Below, piece after piece: positions 47,151 to 61,679 of a DNA stretch of 64,000 nt. The stretch is from NCBI GenBank assembly GCA_028554755.1, contig JAPTOF010000008.1, positions 11,968,501 to 12,032,500 of the forward strand, in the 5' to 3' direction. Below the pieces are notes generated by a model. That model worked only from the letters and a program-made list of their open reading frames with translations. It made no database searches and was not told the DNA's origin. Made by a program: the position numbers and the translations under genes. Origin of the DNA: Cordia subcordata. Taxonomy: Eukaryota; Streptophyta; Magnoliopsida; Boraginales; Cordiaceae. Numbering within the stretch: the first letter of the stretch is position 1; the number at the start of each line of letters is the position of its first letter.

Positions 47151-47689
47151 GCGCTGCGTGCAGCACTTAGACACTTTTCTACAGCAAAAATGACTAAGTC
47201 AGCCTGAAAACCACGAACAAAAGGCTTAGCAAAGAAAATAATAAAGCAGTGGAATTAAAGAGTTGAGAGAATAAGACTTTTGTATTACTCTCAAGCTTTT
47301 CTGTGTGTCGTACAAATGAAATAGCTAGGCTATTTATACATGCTTCCCATCTAATGAATGGCTAAGATGGTTTCAATCTAATGGCTACTATGAGCTTCTA
47401 GATTATTCTACCCTAATCATGGGATATTTACAATCAATCACAAGTAATAATCCCTTAATCAAAGGGGATTGATATTCTCCCTATCTAGTTTATCTTCTAG
47501 ATCCTTCCTCGGGAGAAGTGTCATGCGTGCATCCGAACAAGCCTTGTCATCCTTGCCACACGGTTGCTCGCATGGCGCCTACATCATCGAGGTTGTGCTA
47601 GCACGGGAGAGTGCCCCGTATGCCTCCGTGCAAGCCTCGGTCTTGCCATCTTGCTACCCCTGTAGCGTCTCTATCGGCAGGACGTGACA
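47127..47689 (-). repeat. 5' LTR of the chromovirus derivative
   Basis: Direct repeat partner of 43887-44448. On the minus strand it begins TGTCACGTCCTGCCGATAG and ends GGTGTGACA. Its flank carries the 4-bp CTTA target duplication. Confidence 0.92.
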
Positions 47690-47778
47690 CTTAGCTCACC
47701 TATGTGCACGATCCTCATATGCTAAGAGGCCTCCTAAACACTCCAAGGGAGACAGGTACCTACAACCTTAGCATCTTC

Positions 47779-48992
47779 CTTAGGAATGTCAATGGAGCGG
47801 GGTAGGGGCGGGGTTTAGGTATCCCTACCCCGCACCTGGTGAAAAATAACCTACCCTTACCCTGCCCCTACACCTGGTACCGGGTAACCACCTAACCCCA
47901 TCCCCAGCTTACCCCTATGGAGTAGTATTCCAAAACCTTTTTAAAAAAAAACTAAGATTCTCTAGAAAATTCTAAAATTTTCTACCAAATAAAAAAAAAT
48001 GAAATTCTAAAAAAAGTCCTAAAAATACTAAAATCTCCAACCAAAATAAAAAAAAATTGAAAAGGAAAAGAAATAAGAGAAAAATGCCTAGAAATACAAA
48101 AACTGCAACAAAAAATAAAAAAAATTAAATTTTGAAGAAAAAAATTAGAAAAAAGATGAAAAATCCATAAATCTAATGTCATAATCACCAAACTTTAAAA
48201 TCTCCTAATAGTAATACCAAAATCTCATACCAAAATCAGAAGAAAAAAAAAATCAACCAACTAAAAAGTAAGTAAATGAGGGCTGGTTGCTGGGGTGGGG
48301 TGATAGGGTGGTCGTGGGAGTGGCACTGGTGTCGAGGTGGGGAGTGGAGGTGACAGGGGTGGGGGTGTGAGGCATTTTGTTTGCAAGGGAAAGAGATAAA
48401 GGTGAAAGGGTGGGGGGTGAGGGATGGGGGTAGCTGTCGGTTGTGGGTGGTGGGGGATAGAGGTGGCACTAGTTGGAGGGGTGGTGGATAGGGGTGGCTT
48501 TGGTCACCAGGGTAGGGGTTGGCTAAGTAGTGAAGAATGTATAGGAACGGGAGTAGGTAGGGTGGGGAAGGGTTAAGGGAAATTAGGGATTTTTGGGAAA
48601 GGTGGTATATTTATGTATATATATCGTGACTATGTATGTATAACTGTATGTATATAAATATATGTACAACTAAAAGTTTTTAAAATTATAATCTTAGTCT
48701 AAAAATTTTATGAACTATGATTTATTTATTTTGTGTTGCTAATTATCAATATCTATAAACATCATTAAGATAAATATAATAAAACTTAGTTAATAATATA
48801 GAAAAATTAAAATATATATATACACAGGGGTGGGGCGGGGCGGGGCTAGGCTGGGTGGGGTCAATAAATCCCGATCTCGTCCTGCCTCGGTACCGGGGTA
48901 GGTAAAAAAACCCCACTCCACCCCCTAGAAGTTTTGTAACAAAAACCTCGCCCCAAACCCCGGCGGGGCGGGGCGGGGTGGCCAATCCTAAT
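47779..48992. repeat. G-rich terminal-inverted-repeat element with G4 potential
   Basis: The ends TTAGGAATGTCAATGGAGCG and (reversed) TTAGGATTGGCCACCCCGCC are imperfect inverted repeats. Inside them are GGGGCGGGG runs at both sides (47797-47815 and 48828-48846, 48963-48980). The part 48270-48590 is strongly G-rich on the plus strand with dozens of GGG and GGGG runs separated by one to several bases. That is favourable for G-quadruplexes. The centre is AT-rich elsewhere. No open frame has a recognisable domain. Confidence 0.6.
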
Positions 48993-48999
48993 CTTCCTA

Positions 49000-51900
49000 G
49001 CTGGATCACCTTTGATGCTTTCGAGAGTCTATCCAGAAGCAAAGCTATACGAGTCTCCATGACTCAAGGCAACTATAAATAGACCCTTATTGTCAAGAAA
49101 GTACCTTCCAACAATTGACACTTGAACTCACTATTCACATACACCTACCCTGCCTTATACTTCAAAAATTTTGCGTTTTACCCCCTTGATGAAGCCTAAA
49201 TTGTTTGTTTCTTTCCAATAATTGATTTGGACATAGAAGTGTCCTTGATCAACGCCATACCAATGTCAAGAACTCAACCACCTTTTTTGCCTTCTAGGTT
49301 ACTAATGCCTCAAAAATTTTGTAAGTGTAATTCTAGTTGTAATAGACTAAATCTTTAAAGATGTCTCACATGTTTGCGAAAAATATTATTAGTTAGGAGG
49401 AGAATTGTGAACTAGACCAATTTAAACCTGACGTATATATACACACACACGTCTATTGTGCAACAATCTTCAAATTAGTCTACTGGTTTGACCATCCAAC
49501 CCAGTTTGAAGGACTTACCTATTTAGTGCTTGAAATTAACTAGATGCCCAAACCAGCAGGCCAATGGAAGAGCAACCAATGTCCATTGCTGATCTGCAAT
49601 GATCCAAGACCCAAGGTAGGCTTGACAATGGAAAGACCTTGGACTCGACGAAACAAGATTTTCTGACAATAAGCAGTGTCATTACTTAATATTTGGTCGC
49701 TAGCGACGTTTATTGGGATATAATGCTACACGTCACTTAAGAATGTTAAAAATGAGAGATTTAGAAACGAAATGTCATAAGTTAAATATAACCTGTTATT
49801 CTAATAAGGACGAAGTTAGTCTACAATGTAATGCTATTAAAATCTGGTGACCTTGAAATGATTAAAATGTTAAGAGCTTAGGCAAGTGCCCTTTCCTACA
49901 TTCTTTAAAGTTTTCTATCATCAAACCTTGGCGCATGACAAGCATGATGACATCCAATGCCTAATTGAAATATTAATTCGTTATTCTCAGGTGTTGTTGC
50001 ATTTCCAACACTCCAATTTTGACTGACTTAATTGTCAATGGAGTGGTAGATTTGTTGTCAGCTTCAGCCGATGATGGCTGAAGAACAAATGAGAACGAGT
50101 TAGCAATGCCTCATATTACTCTTTACATGAAAATACATGCAAGAATTGCACCGATTTTGTCAGGATCATTCTTTTCTTCCAAAAAAAGAGGAGAAAGGAC
50201 TTCTTCAATAGGTCCCTCTTTCTCTTATTTAATTCCTTTTATTTTGAAAGTAGTTTCTAATTCTACATCTTTCTTTTTTATTTTTTACCTTAAATCAAAT
50301 TTTATCTTTTCACAATCGTCGATTATATAGATTCAATGATGCCACCTCTTATTACATTCATCGAACAAGGTCAACTTGACCAAAAAATTCTACGGCGACT
50401 ATAAGAATTGGAAACATTGACCATTCTTGATGGCTGGTCACAGTGGTCGAACCATCTCAATCCACACTCGTAATTTGCATGTCGTCTTCCTCCCAAATCA
50501 GCCTATTTTCCTCAGATCGTGATGCTTCTTGACTCGTGCCTATCTTTACGCATCGTGATCCAAGAAAACAACTTCAATATCGTAAAAATTGACCCAAGGG
50601 AGAAGATATTCGCCTAAAATAAATAAAAATTTAATTCTTAATATAATATTATAAGATGACAATCACTAGAAGGTGAAAATCACTTTCCCATTTTGATTTC
50701 ACAAAGTGACGATTACTTAAGTACATTAGTCAGTAAAAATCATTTTCCCGTTTTGATCTCACAAAATAACAATTACTTAAATATATTTGTCTCGCTCGCA
50801 TTAAGTTGGAAAAAAAAAAAGAAATCAAGGATAACTCAAATAGTTAAGGCTATTTCTCTAAAGAGAGATAACATCGATACGGATCCTGTGAGGGACACGG
50901 GTTCAGTTAGGGTTGGGAGATTCATGGGGAAAAAAAAGACCGTCTAACTAACAAAATACAATAGATCAACGAGTCCAAGTCAAACTACTATCACGTAAAA
51001 TTAAAGTGAAATGTTGGCTAAGTGCCTTATCCGTCTTTAAGTGAAAGAGGGGCATCCGCCGAAGATGGCAGCGAGAAAGATGGGAGCACGAACGAGGTAG
51101 CTTATGCTTTTTATTTTTCCATCGTCACTACCTAGTTGGATTTCAAAGAAAGGAGGAATAGGCTCCTAAGCTAGTGGTAGTGGCTCAAAAACTTCCAACA
51201 CCGGGGGTACGGCTGATCCTCCTGTGCCAGAGAGAGGACCGAAAAGTTTGTGTGTTAAGCATATAGTAGGTTCTTGTCTTGTTTAGGCATTTGGTGCCCT
51301 CTCTACTGGCCTACTTAGTGACAAAGCCAACTTCTTTGAAGTCAGTAAAACGACAATCCCCAATCCGGGGGTTTCTTTCTTTACAATTAGATTATATCCA
51401 GCCCGGCCTACTTAGTGACAGAGACATCTTCTTTCCTACCTTTCACCCTTGGTCTACCGATCAGGTGCAATGCTTTCAATTCAACTACCATTGGGGATCT
51501 TCCAAGTTGTGCATACCCTCTCCCCATCTAAGTGGGGGCTATCGCCATCCCCCTGGCTTTAGTTAGTTTCAATGCATCCCAATTGTACTTGTATTGGATA
51601 ATTGGCTAGCCAAAAATATCAGCAAAATCAAAAATGGAAGAGATAGAAAAGAGAAAGTCAGACGTGACCTGGACAAGCAGCCAAGGCATGAACGTTATCG
51701 TCCTCAACCAGGTTTTCGCAATTTTGGAAGCACATGGTTGTTCCATAACTGGGAGATAGATTTAACCGTATAGGATCAATCAGCAGTCTACACAACCGAA
51801 CATGTGGCACTTGCTTGGGGTCGGGTGCTCAGAGACAAGGGTCCATCCCTCCTCTCCCTGCTGAATGGTCCAGCACAAACTGAACGAAGTAGTTTCAATC

Positions 51901-53156
51901 ATTTAGTTACCTTGGAATATGGCAAGGTCAAGACCAACAACTGACTCAACAAGACATAACCCGCTGACAGTATCCTAAAGTTTGGAAGATATACTGGACA
52001 TTTTTCCTATTGCAAGACAAATATGGAAATCACTATATCGTTGCTCAAATGGATAAGCAGTCAGAAGTTTGTTAACTAATTACAACATAAAGAAAGAATA
52101 GCTAAGTTTTAGATTTGTATGAGCATATATTTCCCTCTACTATGTTAGAATAAAATAGTCCGTTGCACGGAACCCTTATTATATGCAGTCCATAGAAAAG
52201 GATTGGTCTATTTCACTCCTCTAGATTTTGTTATAGACCATTTACATGCTCCCAAGATGGCCTCTTTGCTCACACGATGGCACCTTCACTGTTGAGCCAC
52301 CATAGAAAAGAAAAGAAATTTAAACCAAATTGAATGCTTTAATCAACACTAATAATGAGTGGTTTATTACATGTCAAGTTTCCTTCACTGACCAGGCTCT
52401 AGCGCTGTAGGAGCAGAAGTATCTATATGTGAAATTTGCATCCCAGTCCTACAGCAATGCTCTGAAATTCCTTCTAACATCTCCGAAGGAATATAATCCA
52501 AATATATCAAAGTTCAATACATGCAGTACACCATGAATACTGCAAAACATAGGAACATGACATGATGGTGATGTAAAAGAAAAGGTCTGCAAATAAAACA
52601 GCTCGTGCAACTAGCTGCAACAAGTTAAAGTAAGTAATCTCACGGAAGCGATTCGCACAGAAGCAGCAGGGTAGTAACTGCATTAACCAATATGCTGAAT
52701 TTTGCACAAATAAACAGACTGGGACTATGCGCAAACAGTAGATGTGGTAGATTATAGGCAGACGGTTGGTAACATGGACGATACAAATTCCTCTACCAGA
52801 GAAAGCATCCATTTGGCTGTTTCCACAGAACAGCTCAAGTTATGTAAGCATGACTTCTGCTCTTCTTTCAAGTCACAAGTTTGTTACTTCACTACTAAAC
52901 TTGCTTTAGTTTACCCCCCTCAAATCTATCCATAAAATCTAACCAGCTACATCTTATTGGAATAGGTAAGGCCGTTCTCTACTGCTTGAAAGTCAAAAAA
53001 TCTTTTCTCCTTGCAGCAGGAAATAAGTCTAGAAGGTTTAAAACGTCGATTATATTGACTTCATGATATTCTCCCGTAATATCTTTCTTGAGTATCTCTT
53101 ATTCTGTGTTGCTCTAATTACCATCAATTTTTAGCGAAACAATAAGAAAGAAGAGG
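49000..53156. other. Intergenic, no gene recognised
   Basis: I find no coding family here. The part from about 51040 to 51560 is noticeably less AT-rich than its surroundings, and GCCTACTTAGTGACA occurs twice (about 51309 and 51406). A weak tRNA-like patch at 50830-50940 is too degenerate to call. Nothing else stands out. Confidence 0.4.
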
Positions 53157-56100
53157 ATGGCAGCAGGAAGTGGTCAATCTATGGAAGAAACACCAACTTG
53201 GGCACTTGCAGTTGTTTGTTTTGTCTCAGTAGCAATATCAATTATCATAGGAAACATTATTCATTTGATTGGGAAGGTAAAATGCTCTTGTCATGATAAA
53301 AAATTACACACCTGTTGAGGTTTTTCCATCCTTTGCACACCTATCTTGAACCTAGCTTACAGAATTTCACCGGTCAAAGTGGTTAAGCACTTGAAAAGAT
53401 CAAGTCAGGTTAGCTGACCCACGTACATGTAGCCATCTTTAATGTATATTATACAACGAAATGACGTAATTTCATGGGATCATCAAGAACTTGATAAGAA
53501 GTTACCCTGTTTTCCCCTCTCTTGTTTTACCCGTTCAGAGCTTATGCTACTGGGGTTTATACCGTTCCTCCTAACAATATATCTATACCAAAAGCTCTTG
53601 GAAAGACTTGGCATCCATGTGCAAGAGGAAAACAAATACACCAAGGACAAAGCGAAGTTGGAGGGCAGTGAAAGAAGAAGACTTCTAGCTTTTCAAGACT
53701 ATATAGAGAATCATGGAGACATCTCAGTAACTACAGGTATGACAAATGTGCATTAAAGGCAACTCAGTTTTATGCATACAAGGGATGCCTTTCTGGAGAT
53801 TTTTCATTATGAAATATATATCTAAAAAATCCAATTATAATTATTGACACAAAAGTAACCTCCTTACAAGTTCCAAAAATTCTAGATGTGTGTCGCACCT
53901 CTTCTTGCAGAGGAAGGTTCTATTTGTATCTTCTAAGGCCACCCACCAACTGCTCATATAAATCTTTGTCTCAGCTGTTTTCCATGTTCTGTATTGCATA
54001 GTCACGTTGCCCTTGGGCCAAGCCAATGTATTGACCTCTGTCTCACGCTTCTCTGTGGCTATTTATTCTAGTACAGTAGCTATCTAGCCTTCATTTTGAG
54101 TTTCCTTATCCTGATTACAGATCAAAAGCTAGGAGGCATGGGAAACAGAAACAACAACACCACAGTATCTGGCCGCAAATGGTGGCTTTGCTTGCTAGCA
54201 AAACCTCAATAACCAATAATTACATGTAATTTCTTAAAGGGAAATTTTTATCTCACAAAATTAATCAATATTAGAAATATCTCCCATGAGACGTATAGAA
54301 GTCAACGAGACTAAAAATTATGGACTATAATTATTTTGTTGTTGACAAAAATTTTGTCTTATTTCTAAACAAATATTCACTTGCATATTTGCTATGTCAG
54401 GAGTTATAAGTTCACTTTAACATGGCAAAGCATTTAGTACCGCATCTCATATCTCACCCAAGATGTGGTGAAAACTTTCTATCAACCTGCACAAAAGTTT
54501 CTGTCTGTGCAAATCTGAATACTTAGGGATGAATAAATCAGATTTAGCAAGTAATTCCACATAGTATGCGGCATATCACAAAATGCAATTCAACAAGTGA
54601 CATGCATATGGAAATCATTATCCTTTGCAGACCCACGGAGATTTAGATTTACAAGAGAGACTTGCTTTGGACAGAGGCACTTGAGTTCCTGGAGTCATTC
54701 AACCATCCTTCTTTGGATAGTAAGACCTGAAAATCTTTGCGTAAACCTTTCAATAATCTTAGCAAATTATCGTTGCCTCTTGGCCTGTTGGCCACTCAAC
54801 AACTACATAACCTTTTTGTTCTTTTTTTCTTTTTCTTTTTCTTCTTCTTCAATATCAGAGACAATCACATTCACTATCTAAAGATAAGTATATTGATGAA
54901 TAAAAGATCTTTTAGACAATCTTTACTTCTGAAAATTCTATACAGGTATGCTTCTTTTGACAATTTGGGGAGAAGATGGATTATTTGACTCTGCACTAAG
55001 GATTCATCCATGTCAATTCTTGTGAAATCAAACATATTTTATCAAAACACTACTTTTGTCATGTTATCTTGCTTCACAGATAATTTACAGAGTGCAAAAT
55101 CTCATATGATATTAACAGGCACATCTAGAACCAAAAAGCCAAAGTAATCTCAACTTCCTGAAGTACATGAAAGAGTCACTTGAGGAAGACTTCAAAAAAG
55201 TTTTAGGGATCAGAAGAATTTAAAAAGAATAATCAAGAAAACTTTTATCACCGATGTCACTCTTGAGCTAATAATTTGTTCAATTTCTGCAGCCCACCAA
55301 TATGGTTTTCTATAGTAGTATTCCTTTCTTTCTTTTTTATTTACACTCATGGTAAGTGCCTTCTTTTTTTCCTGTCATGTCTCATGGTGAGAAAATTACC
55401 CCTCCAATTTACTTCTTGGGGAAATCTTCCAAATTAGGTAACCATCCCTAGGAACCTCATTTTGAAACACTAAATTTAGAGTGTTTTATGCTAGGGATAA
55501 CAAACATTGCATTACATAGATCTATAGAACCTCATTTTGAAACACTAAATTTAGAGTGTTTTATGCTAGGGATAACAAACATTGCATTACATAGATCTAT
55601 AGTTATTATATTCTCTGTTAATTAACTGTTCTTGGTCCATTATTGCCTTGTGTCTCTGTGTCTCTGACCTACTACTCGTTGAAGATCAAACTTGTTCCAC
55701 AACTAATCATTTGGTCTTACTCATTTTACGTGATGGAAAAGAGAGAAAAAGAAATGATGAATTTGTTTCGAACTTGTAGACATTCTCTTAGCATACAATT
55801 GAGCAACACTCTTAAATTCGTAAAAAAAGTCACTCAAGAATGCAAGGAACTTAAACCAAAAGACCATATACTAAATCATGAAATGAAGCCGTACTTTTCA
55901 TAGTTAAAATAATTAAAAAAAAGATCTAGAAAGCTGCTTTCTCACACAGTGAAGATGCTCGAGTTTTTTAGCAGCTAACTGAATTAATCAACTCAGAAGA
56001 ATCCCCAAACAAATGTGAAAAAGAGGATAGAACTACAAGAAGAACGCATGCATATAAAGTAAGCAGTAAAAATACAGAGGGAAAAGTGGAAGGGGGAAGA

Positions 56101-57243
56101 AAAAAGAAACAGCTTGAAATCAATTTAGTGGCCTCGGAACTAACCAATGTGAATTTTGTTGGCAGGAGATTCCTCTGTGGTTACCCTTTATTCGACTGAT
56201 TGCAAGTGCAATTACCATCAGCATCTTCATAATTCCCCAGTAATTACTAGATTAATTAAGCCACGTGGCCCTACAGATCATCCTTCTAGCAGGAACGAAG
56301 CTTCAGGTCATAATAACCAAGATAGTGTACGGGTTTAAGAAACAGGAGAAGATCCCCAGTCATTCAGCTCGGAGATGATCTTTGCTGGTTCGACAATCCA
56401 CAACTCTTGCTCCAACTAATCCACTTTGTGCTCTTTCAGGTGCTTCTGTCACCATATAGCCATTTCTCAGTTTCCCAATACCCCATCACTTCGTACTAAC
56501 AGTATTTTGATGGATCCTCTACTCTTTACAGAATGTATTTCAGCTTGCTGTCTTTGCATGGGCTTGGGTAAGCTACGCATATGATCACGACCACACCTTA
56601 AGGATCCCTCTAAACTGTATGCTACTTCTGTTTTCTACTCATTGCCTTGAAAGTATGAATTTGGCCTACGATCTTGCTTCCAGGAGGAAACAGAAGATAC
56701 AATAATCAGAATATCAATAGGGTGAGTTTCTCTACCGCCTAATGTACATTTACAAACTTGATCAGCTATGGACGGACTCTGAGAAGTTACTAAGACCTAA
56801 AATATATGTTGTGTGACAAAGCACTTCTACAAATACTACTCAGTTACACTTACCCTTCCGCTCTATGCTTTGGTGGCACTGGTGAGCTACCATTCTTCTT
56901 TCTTGCTCTATCCAACCACTGTTCCTCTTTTCTGCTCTCTTCTCTTAATGCTTAGTTCTCCGCCTATTAAATCAGATTGGTTCAACTATAAGACCAACCA
57001 TCTTGCCCTGCAGAAAGTGCAGCACCCATTAGCCCTACAAGTCTAGCACATGGCACATCCCTCATTCACCTGTTGCATCACCGCAGAGACAGAAGCGATA
57101 CTACTCACACTCCACCAAGGATATCCAATTCTGAAGGTCAACCACAGCAGGCTGGAAAACGTGTCACCATTCTTGCTTATTGTGATAATGTGAGACTCTC
57201 CAATACTCAAGCTCAACGTTCAACCCACAGATTTCTCATTTGA
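53157..57243 (+). pseudogene. MLO: MLO family membrane protein pseudogene
   Basis: Short exons with mostly good splice sites follow MLO order. 53157-53275: MEETPTWALAVVCFVSVAIS. 53363-53408: LEKIKS, internally deleted. 53539-53736: ELMLLGFIPFLLT. About 53911-54025: HQLLI-stop-IFVSAVFHVLYC. 54121-54181: EAWETETTTPQY. 54631-54719: [20 protein letters not shown]. 54946-55011: VCFF-stop-QF and DYLTL. 55119-55213: SLEEDFKKVLGI. 55293-55351: SPPIWFSIVVFLSFFFIYTH. About 56166-56220: LWLPFI. 56532-56567: NVFQLAVFAWAW. 56684-56721: TIIRISIG. About 56821-56881: LPLYALVAL. 57014-57243: SLAHGTSLIHLLHH. Stops at 53959 (TAA), 54130 (TAG, for Trp), 54958 (TGA, for Arg) and 54997 (TAA), plus frame breaks and a lost donor at 55213, kill it. 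The calmodulin-binding exon was not found. MLO proteins are seven-pass plasma-membrane proteins; some are powdery-mildew susceptibility factors. Confidence 0.92.
55453..55602. repeat. Perfect 75-bp tandem duplication
   Basis: The unit starting AACCTCATTTTGAAACAC at 55453 is repeated at 55528 with no difference that I can see. It lies in a pseudogene intron, so it is probably recent and neutral. Confidence 0.9.
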
Positions 57244-58341
57244 CAAAAGCTCTCAAGTTTAACTTCTCAGGAAGCTAAATTGAGCTCTGGAAGGAACTGG
57301 TATGTTGATAGAAGTGATTCTAGTTCCTAGTATCAGAAGCTTTAGCATATTTGGCGCGAAACAGAGGTAATGATACATGGGCAGGGTTCTAATTACAGGT
57401 ACTTTCATTATAGTAGTAAATATGTAACTTGCAGAAAATACCATTGCTATTCTGCAGATAGTTCTTCATCTTCCTGTCACAATTATTTATATCTGTTTTT
57501 TGAACATCTCTACAGTTAACCCCCTTACAACCAAAGTCTCCTAAACTAAAGAGAAAATGATTGATAACCTAACAATGCATTAGTTGACAAGGCCAATGAC
57601 ATTCATGCTACAACTCTGGAACGCCAAGGGCTAATAATAACATTAATTGAATTACTCAAGTAAAAGCAACAACTAAGCCATGCCATAGGGCTAATAATGA
57701 CATCAACCAAATTGCTCAAGTAAAAGCAACAATCAAGTCATGCCACGGACTAGCTAACCCGTTCACCAGATTGTAATGTCCTGCCCAAATTTCTCATCGA
57801 CTAATTTCTTTCCTTGCTATATTTTAACCACAAGCAAAAGGAATACTGGCTAGACATCCGCTCAATAATCAGTATATTAAGCACGAGCAAGAGAGGAGCA
57901 ACAGGGATGCTGACTAGACAGTCTCAAGTACCCAAACAATTTTATTTAACACCAAATCAGACTCCTAGTAGTTCTGGAGACAAGTCCTCGTCAGAAGACA
58001 CAATTCAAAAACTACTTAATGAAGCATTTTATCATCACCTACGGCACAATTCAAGTAGTAGAGCATTAATTGTATTATCACCTATGGAACACATTCCACC
58101 ACAGTCAAGCAATGCATATGCCATTTCTCAAGAGTAATCATAGAAAGAGGGATTTTACGCATAAGCAAATTCACAACTTTATTAAAACTGGATGTTTGTA
58201 GGAAAACTCTACACACTATTAGATGCATTACTTATAAGAGACACACAACTAACAAGCATAGGACCATAACCATATAAACTGACAGTTACATAGCACACTT
58301 TATCCATGAGACATCTAGACATAGGGGATCATAGCATAGAT
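57244..58341. other. Intergenic with a 60-bp tandem repeat
   Basis: GGGCTAATAATAACATTAAT at 57628 recurs at 57688 as GGGCTAATAATGACATCAAC, a 60-bp tandem repeat with scattered differences. A plus-strand frame at 57814-58137 (serine-rich, no recognised domain) has no support as a gene. Confidence 0.5.

Positions 58342-61679
<3,338 letters not shown>

Larger units (their letters stand above)
43887..47689 (-). mobile_element. Deleted chromovirus (Ty3/gypsy), non-autonomous
   Basis: A 3.8-kb element on the minus strand has LTRs of about 563 bp (47127-47689 and 43887-44448) that begin TGTCAC and end GTGACA, flanked by a 4-bp CTTA duplication (43883-43886 and 47690-47693). It contains a primer-binding site, gag, a CCHC knuckle, protease, a chromodomain and a polypurine tract. 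No reverse transcriptase, RNase H or integrase core is visible in the roughly 700 bp between protease and chromodomain. The chromodomain identifies a chromovirus. The LTRs look about 97 percent alike by eye, so insertion was fairly recent. Proteins from an intact relative must have mobilised it. Confidence 0.9.

Noticed and set aside
48236..48469. Pro/His-rich minus-strand ORF
   Set aside because: It is a by-product of the G-rich core of the inverted-repeat element and has no domain or start context.
50830..50940. Possible tRNA-derived SINE or tRNA-like gene (ACTCAAATAGTTAAGG and GGACACGGGTTCAGTT)
   Set aside because: The A-box and B-box resemblance is weak, the usual CC after the B-box is missing and no cloverleaf can be drawn.
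57814..58137. Serine-rich 107-codon plus-strand ORF
   Set aside because: No domain, no homologous motif and no splice or promoter support. It could be chance.
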